A stretch of DNA of 38,559 bases, taken from NCBI GenBank assembly GCA_965226805.1, contig CBDDDW010000008.1, forward strand, positions 1 through 38,559, given 5' to 3'. Below are positions 35,182 to 38,559 of the stretch, one piece after another. The first letter of the stretch is position 1. Each line of letters begins with the position of its first letter. The notes beneath the pieces are model-generated. The model was not told where the DNA came from. It saw only the letters and a list, made by a program, of their open reading frames with translations, and made no database searches. This DNA comes from CBDDDW01 sp965226805. Its GTDB lineage: Bacteria; Chloroflexota; Dehalococcoidia; Lucifugimonadales; JAGWBF01. A program made the position numbers and the translations under genes.

Positions 35182-36162
35182 TCACTCCCGGAAGCCGAAC
35201 TCCTCCCGCCACTCCAGATACTCCCTCAGGCCCGCCTCAAGGTCATAGGTTGGCGTGAATCCCACGTCCTCCCGGATCCTGGAGACATCCATTAGTCCAC
35301 GGGTCAGGTTGGGCCGCCAGCCTCCGAACTGGGCCGCCGGGTCGTCGAGAATCTGCATCGAGGGGCGTAGTCGCTTGAGAACTCCGATCACATCCTCCAG
35401 GGTCACCGCGATACCCGTCGAAAGGTTGTATTCTTGGTAAGACAGTGCGGAAGCGTCCAGCACGTCACAAATGCCGCCGGCGATGTCAGCCACATAGGTA
35501 TAGTCCCGGGCTAGGGTGCGGTCCCCCACTCGAATCGGCTCGTTTCGGACCAGGTCCCGTGTCCATTGATAGAGACCAGACATATCAACGCGATATCCCG
35601 TATGTCGTTCCATCGGCCCATAGGGTCCCCCAAGACGCACACTCGCGGTGGAGAATCCATGAAGTTCGCCATATCTCCGAGCTAGAAGCTCGCTGAAATA
35701 TTTTGTGGTGCCGTAAAGGTTTCGAGGATAACAGCACTCATCCTCGCCAACTACCTCATTGGGGACACGAGCGTCACCGTAGACACCCTGGGAGCTGACG
35801 TATACGAACCGCTCCAAGGGCAGCATGGCGGCCAAATCCAGTAGGTTCGCCGTCCCAACCACATTGACGTCAACGATGGATCGACTTTGCTCAGTCTCGA
35901 TGTCGTCGGAAAGGGCCGTAAACACAGCCGCGTGCACTATCTTGGTAATACCGTACTTCGCCCCCAGCCGGCCCAGGTCACCCTTGTCCAGAATGCTGCC
36001 CTGGACAAACGTCACCGCGTCCTTCCATGGCTCTAAGTATTTGCGTACCATGGTATCGGCGGCAATTACGTCGAGGGATACGGCTCTGTGTCCCCGCTGG
36101 GCCAGCGTCTTCACGACGTTGCTTCCTACAAACCCGCTGCCGCCGGTGACCAACGTGGCCAT
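35182..36162 (-). CDS. NAD-dependent epimerase/dehydratase (extended SDR)
   Basis: The 326-residue protein has the extended short-chain dehydrogenase pattern. The NAD-binding motif is TGGSGFVG at residues 6-13. The acidic residue after the second strand (SLDVIAAD) suggests NAD rather than NADP. VYVSSQGVYGD supplies the catalytic Ser, and YGTTK is the Y-x3-K pair. RDYTYVADIAGGICDVLD is typical of UDP-sugar epimerases. Relatives act on nucleotide sugars, but the substrate cannot be told. ATG 36162 follows AGAGG by five bases. It is divergent from the TreT-like gene, with no operon partner inside the window. Confidence 0.88.
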   Translation of the reverse strand: MATLVTGGSGFVGSNVVKTLAQRGHRAVSLDVIAADTMVRKYLEPWKDAVTFVQGSILDKGDLGRLGAKYGITKIVHAAVFTALSDDIETEQSRSIVDVNVVGTANLLDLAAMLPLERFVYVSSQGVYGDARVPNEVVGEDECCYPRNLYGTTKYFSELLARRYGELHGFSTASVRLGGPYGPMERHTGYRVDMSGLYQWTRDLVRNEPIRVGDRTLARDYTYVADIAGGICDVLDASALSYQEYNLSTGIAVTLEDVIGVLKRLRPSMQILDDPAAQFGGWRPNLTRGLMDVSRIREDVGFTPTYDLEAGLREYLEWREEFGFRE

Positions 36163-36546
36163 CGTACCTCTTCCCTCAACAACCTAATTTCCAACCAGGT
36201 TATACGGATATCGATCGTCCTAAGACCAAGGAGGCTCAGTCGCCAATCCTCGGCTTCGCCACACCGAGTCCTCAGTCAGCAGCCTGGAGGATGGGAGAAT
36301 GATAGCTTTGGACCGGACCCGTGTAAAGGTCGAGGAATACTGTTGGTTTACCGGGGTAATTTAGGGTGTAAGACATCAGAGGAAGGCTGACGGGTGAGGG
36401 AACGGGACTTCGTCTCTTTATCTCAATGCCAGGCACCCAAAACTGACAGAATCTCGTAGAAAATAATAATACGGTTAGTAGTAATTAAGTATGATATGGT
36501 AGCCTGGATTTAAGGATACAAGACCGTTGAGAAGGGGGCTAACCCG
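36163..36546. other. Divergent intergenic region upstream of the TreT-like gene
   Basis: About 385 bases with no credible gene. A TATGAT at 36490-36495 in an A/T-rich stretch (36460-36500) could be the -10 of the glycosyltransferase gene, though no -35 box fits. On the minus strand TATAAC (36204-36199) may serve the epimerase gene. Confidence 0.35.
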
Positions 36547-37894
36547 GTGCGAAAGGCAATCAAGACAAAGGGATCGGCGTCTTATGGTCGTAGGGTAGCT
36601 GGTGGCAATGGTGTCGCACAGACCTTCGGATTGGGAGTCAATAGCGGCAGTAGGGCCGAATCCCTTCCGAACGCCAGCGTAGGGCAACAGTCCATAACCC
36701 CATACGCATCCATCATTGGTGAGGAGAAGATCGAGGAGCTGAGGACTCTGGCGTCCCAGCTCAAGGGTGCCAGACTTATCCACATCAACTCCACCGCCTA
36801 TGGAGGAGGGGTCGCCGAGATTCTGCGCTCCTACATTCCCCTGCTTCGCAGCCTGGGTATAGATGCCCATTGGCAGCTGATCCGGGGGGACGACGCTTTC
36901 TTCGATGTGACCAAGTCATTTCACAACGCGCTCCAGGGGCAAGCATTATCTCTGAAAGATCAGGCCAAACAGGTCTACATGGCAACTAACTCTCGCAATG
37001 CGGCATCCCTGGATGGCGACTTCGACTATGTCGTCGTCCACGACCCGCAACCCGCGGCGCTGAGGGTTATCCACGGGGCCGGTCGCGCGAAGTGGATCTG
37101 GCGGAGCCACATCGACACGTCAACCCCTAATCCAGAAGTGTGGGAGTTCCTCCAGCCATTCGTCGAAGTCTACGACGGCCTGATATTTACAATGGACCAG
37201 TACGTCGCGCCTGGGATCCCCAAAGAGAAGGTCTCGATCATATCACCTGCCATCGACCCGCTAAATCCCAAGAACATGCCTCTATCCCGAGAGTTTTGCA
37301 AGAAAATTGTTAGCTGGGTGGGAATATCCCCCGACCGGCCCCTTGTGACACAGGTTTCTCGCTTCGACCCCTGGAAGGACCCCCTGGGAGTGCTCAACGT
37401 TTACCGGTCCGTCCGCAAGCATGTGCCGGGGTTGCAGCTGGCCATGCTGGGCCACCTCGCCATGGACGATCCCGAGGGGGCGCGAGTGTACGAGGAGGTC
37501 AGGCAGGCCGCGGGTGATGTTCCGGACATCCATTTGTTCACCAACTACACTGCCGCCAGCAGCCTTGAAGTAAACGCCTTTCAGCGCCATTCCGACGTGG
37601 TCATCCAAAAGTCCAAAAAAGAGGGGTTCGGCCTGGTGGTCTCGGAGGCGTTGTGGAAGGGTACCCCAGTGGTCGCTGGCAGAGCAGGCGGCATCCCGAT
37701 GCAGCTACAGGGATGGAAAGGCGGGATACCTGATCGACACTGACGAGGAGTGCGCAGAGAGAGTCCTCGACCTGCTGCGGAACCCGTCGCTGGCCAGGAA
37801 GATAGGTCTTCACGGACGTCAGCACGTTCGGTCCCACTTCCTCACGCCCAGGCTGATATTCGACGAGCTTAACCTGCTGCTGTCTCTAAAATAG
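36547..37894 (+). pseudogene. TreT-like GT4 glycosyltransferase, frameshifted near the 3' end
   Basis: The gene reads as a GT-B glycosyltransferase of the trehalose synthase (TreT) type, which in characterised members joins NDP-glucose and glucose to trehalose. After a 50-residue extension the N-domain has LIHINSTAYGGGVAEILRS and DYVVVHDPQP. The C-domain has VTQVSRFDPWKDPLGVL and the E-x7-E motif in KKEGFGLVVSEALWKGTP. At a GGG run (37710-37712) the frame shifts. Dropping one G gives MQLQDGKAGYLIDTDEECAE and a natural end LLLSLK at TAG 37892-37894. The shift removes about 50 residues. A sequencing error is as likely as real decay. The start is GTG 36547, with an AAGGGGG SD. Confidence 0.8.
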
Positions 37895-37972
37895 TCTCCC
37901 ACCGACCTATCTGGTCCCCGGTCGCGCGGGCGGCTTTGCTCGACCGTTAACGTCTATACCCCGTACGTAGGG

Positions 37973-38001
37973 TTGCCCACCTCATGTCACCATGCTACGA
38001 T
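37973..38001 (+). promoter_or_regulatory. Sigma70-like promoter before the glutaredoxin-like gene
   Basis: TTGCCC (37973-37978) and TACGAT (37996-38001) are 17 bases apart. Transcription would start near 38008, giving a leader of about 117 bases. Confidence 0.55.
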
Positions 38002-38006
38002 AGCTT

Positions 38007-38124
38007 TTGCCGGGCACGTTCGGTGAGGCAACGTAGAGATTCCTGAGAGCGGTCGCGGTACACCGAGGTCAGCTAACGCTGGAGAGCCGTCCGGCAGGCG
38101 AGCATACTTTCTGCGGAGCGCCCT
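38007..38124 (+). other. Structured leader upstream of the glutaredoxin-like gene
   Basis: Three hairpins can be drawn. At 38007-38031 TTGCC/GGCAA encloses CAC/GTG with loop GTTCG. At 38043-38072 CTGA/TCAG and CGGT/ACCG flank a symmetrical purine internal loop GAG/AGG. At 38086-38095 GCCG/CGGC closes a two-base loop. The SD GGAG (38115-38118) lies just downstream. I could not match it to a known riboswitch consensus. It may be a regulatory leader or chance pairing. Confidence 0.35.
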
Positions 38125-38337
38125 GTGGATATTCCGATAGTCTATACACTCGTCGGGTGACCGACCAGCGAGAAGCTCAGGCAGTCGTGGACTCGCCAGG
38201 ATATCGCCTTCGAAGAGCGGAGAGTCGACGAGAACCAGGAATGGCTAGACCAGCTCCTCGACTTCTCCGACGTGGCCCCTACTACGATCTTCCCAGACGG
38301 GCGCATAGAGATCGGGTTCGAGGGTGAAGTAGGCTGA
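38125..38337 (+). CDS. Glutaredoxin-like protein, probable selenoprotein (in-frame TGA = Sec12)
   Basis: From GTG 38125, with GGAG six bases upstream, 70 codons run to TGA 38335-38337, interrupted only by TGA at 38158-38160. Read as selenocysteine, the protein has the thioredoxin-fold start IPIVYTLVG-U-PTSEKLRQS, with the U exactly at the first position of the glutaredoxin C-P-x-C/S motif. A later segment EERRVDENQEWLDQLL and a proline loop APTTIF (usual TVP cis-Pro) follow, then GRIEIGFEGEVG. There is no Cys anywhere in the product, so Sec would be the only redox residue (U-P-T-S, monothiol-like). A SECIS-like hairpin lies downstream of the TGA. A plain nonsense mutation of a TGC/TGT codon is the alternative. 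A probable thioredoxin-like gene follows. Confidence 0.65.
38180..38197 (+). promoter_or_regulatory. Bacterial SECIS-like hairpin
   Basis: GGCAGTC and GACTCGCC form a 7-bp stem with one bulged C and a three-base apical loop GTG (38187-38189). The loop lies 26 bases after the TGA, inside the 16-37 base range described for bacterial SECIS elements. It has G in the first loop position, as SelB recognition requires. The hairpin lies within the coding sequence, as in known bacterial selenoprotein mRNAs. Confidence 0.55.
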
Positions 38338-38347
38338 GCCCTTGCCT

Positions 38348-38366
38348 GAAGCGGCGTGGCCGCTTC
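38348..38366 (+). terminator. Hairpin after the glutaredoxin-like gene
   Basis: A perfect 8-bp stem GAAGCGGC/GCCGCTTC with loop GTG starts 10 bases after the stop codon. Only TTC and then G-rich sequence follow, so a U tract is lacking and termination may be inefficient. Confidence 0.45.
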
Positions 38367-38459
38367 TTCGGGGGGTGTGGTCAGGTCGACCGGACCCTGG
38401 TGAGGCGAGGGGCCACTGTCAGATTAACGCCCCCATTCGGACGAGAGGAAGCGTGATAA

Positions 38460-38559
38460 GTGCGGGAAACCAGCGTTGTGACACCTGAAAGATTCTCCAG
38501 CGGGTTCATCTATTCAGATTACATATCCCAGATCAAGGTTAACAAGAACAGGTTCCAGG
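38460..38559 (+). CDS. Probable thioredoxin-family protein, 5' end only
   Basis: The gene starts at GTG 38460, with AGAGGAAG about nine bases upstream, and runs off the window after 33 codons. The visible part (TPERFSSGFIYSDYISQIKV then NKNRF) resembles the helical start of a thioredoxin-like family seen in related bacteria, in which E-R-F-x-x-G-x-x-Y-x-x-Y and N-K-x-R-F recur. The catalytic motif is not inside the window. Its place directly after a glutaredoxin-like gene agrees with a redox role. Similarity is judged by eye only. Confidence 0.4.
   Translation, partial: MRETSVVTPERFSSGFIYSDYISQIKVNKNRFQ

Overview
The window most resembles a chromosomal segment of an aerobic member of the Chloroflexota (Dehalococcoidia/SAR202-like). 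This is inferred from the GC-rich coding style, the rpoB-rpoC-pyrD order, a threonyl-tRNA synthetase without a TGS domain, the frequent GTG/TTG starts with good Shine-Dalgarno (SD) sequences, and a caa3-type oxidase cluster. I ran no search, so the taxonomic placement is an inference.

Layout. Positions 1-11.4 kb are an accessory, decaying region. It holds a 5'-truncated aminotransferase, a complete IS3-family element (527-1831, with target duplication and a programmed -1 frameshift site) nested in an IS5-family remnant, and a very large DEDD-exonuclease/RecQ/UvrD fusion broken by an in-frame amber codon and a +1 frameshift. A second IS3 remnant follows, then a HEPN-like gene divergent from an unknown 340-residue gene, and a truncated large serine recombinase whose 3' end runs antisense into a tRNA-Val gene. 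Positions 11.5-26.5 kb are core genome: pyrD-rpoC-rpoB on the minus strand, then plsY, a secreted beta-propeller protein with a frameshifted signal peptide, thrS, and infC-rpmI-rplT ending at a strong hairpin. Positions 26.5-35 kb encode a complete caa3-type cytochrome c oxidase with its assembly and heme A genes, all on the minus strand. The last 3.4 kb holds an NAD-dependent epimerase, a TreT-like glycosyltransferase (frameshifted near its 3' end) and a small redox cluster cut by the window end.

The most unusual items are: (1) a 70-residue glutaredoxin-like protein with an in-frame TGA at the catalytic Cys position, followed at a suitable distance by a bacterial SECIS-like hairpin, so probably a selenoprotein; (2) infC, which appears to start at AUA and carries eleven tandem 48-bp repeats, the last copy containing the rpmI start codon; (3) the exonuclease-RecQ-UvrD fusion, next to a HEPN-like gene and recombinase/IS remnants, which may be a decayed defence island.

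How the genes work together. CtaA and CtaB make heme A. CtaG, Sco and the small membrane protein probably help load copper. CtaC (with a fused cytochrome c domain), CtaD, CtaE and CtaF form the oxidase. IF-3, L35 and L20 form the classical autoregulated translation operon. Three indels in short homopolymers or near a signal peptide could be real decay or sequencing/assembly errors, so the broken genes should be read with that in mind.
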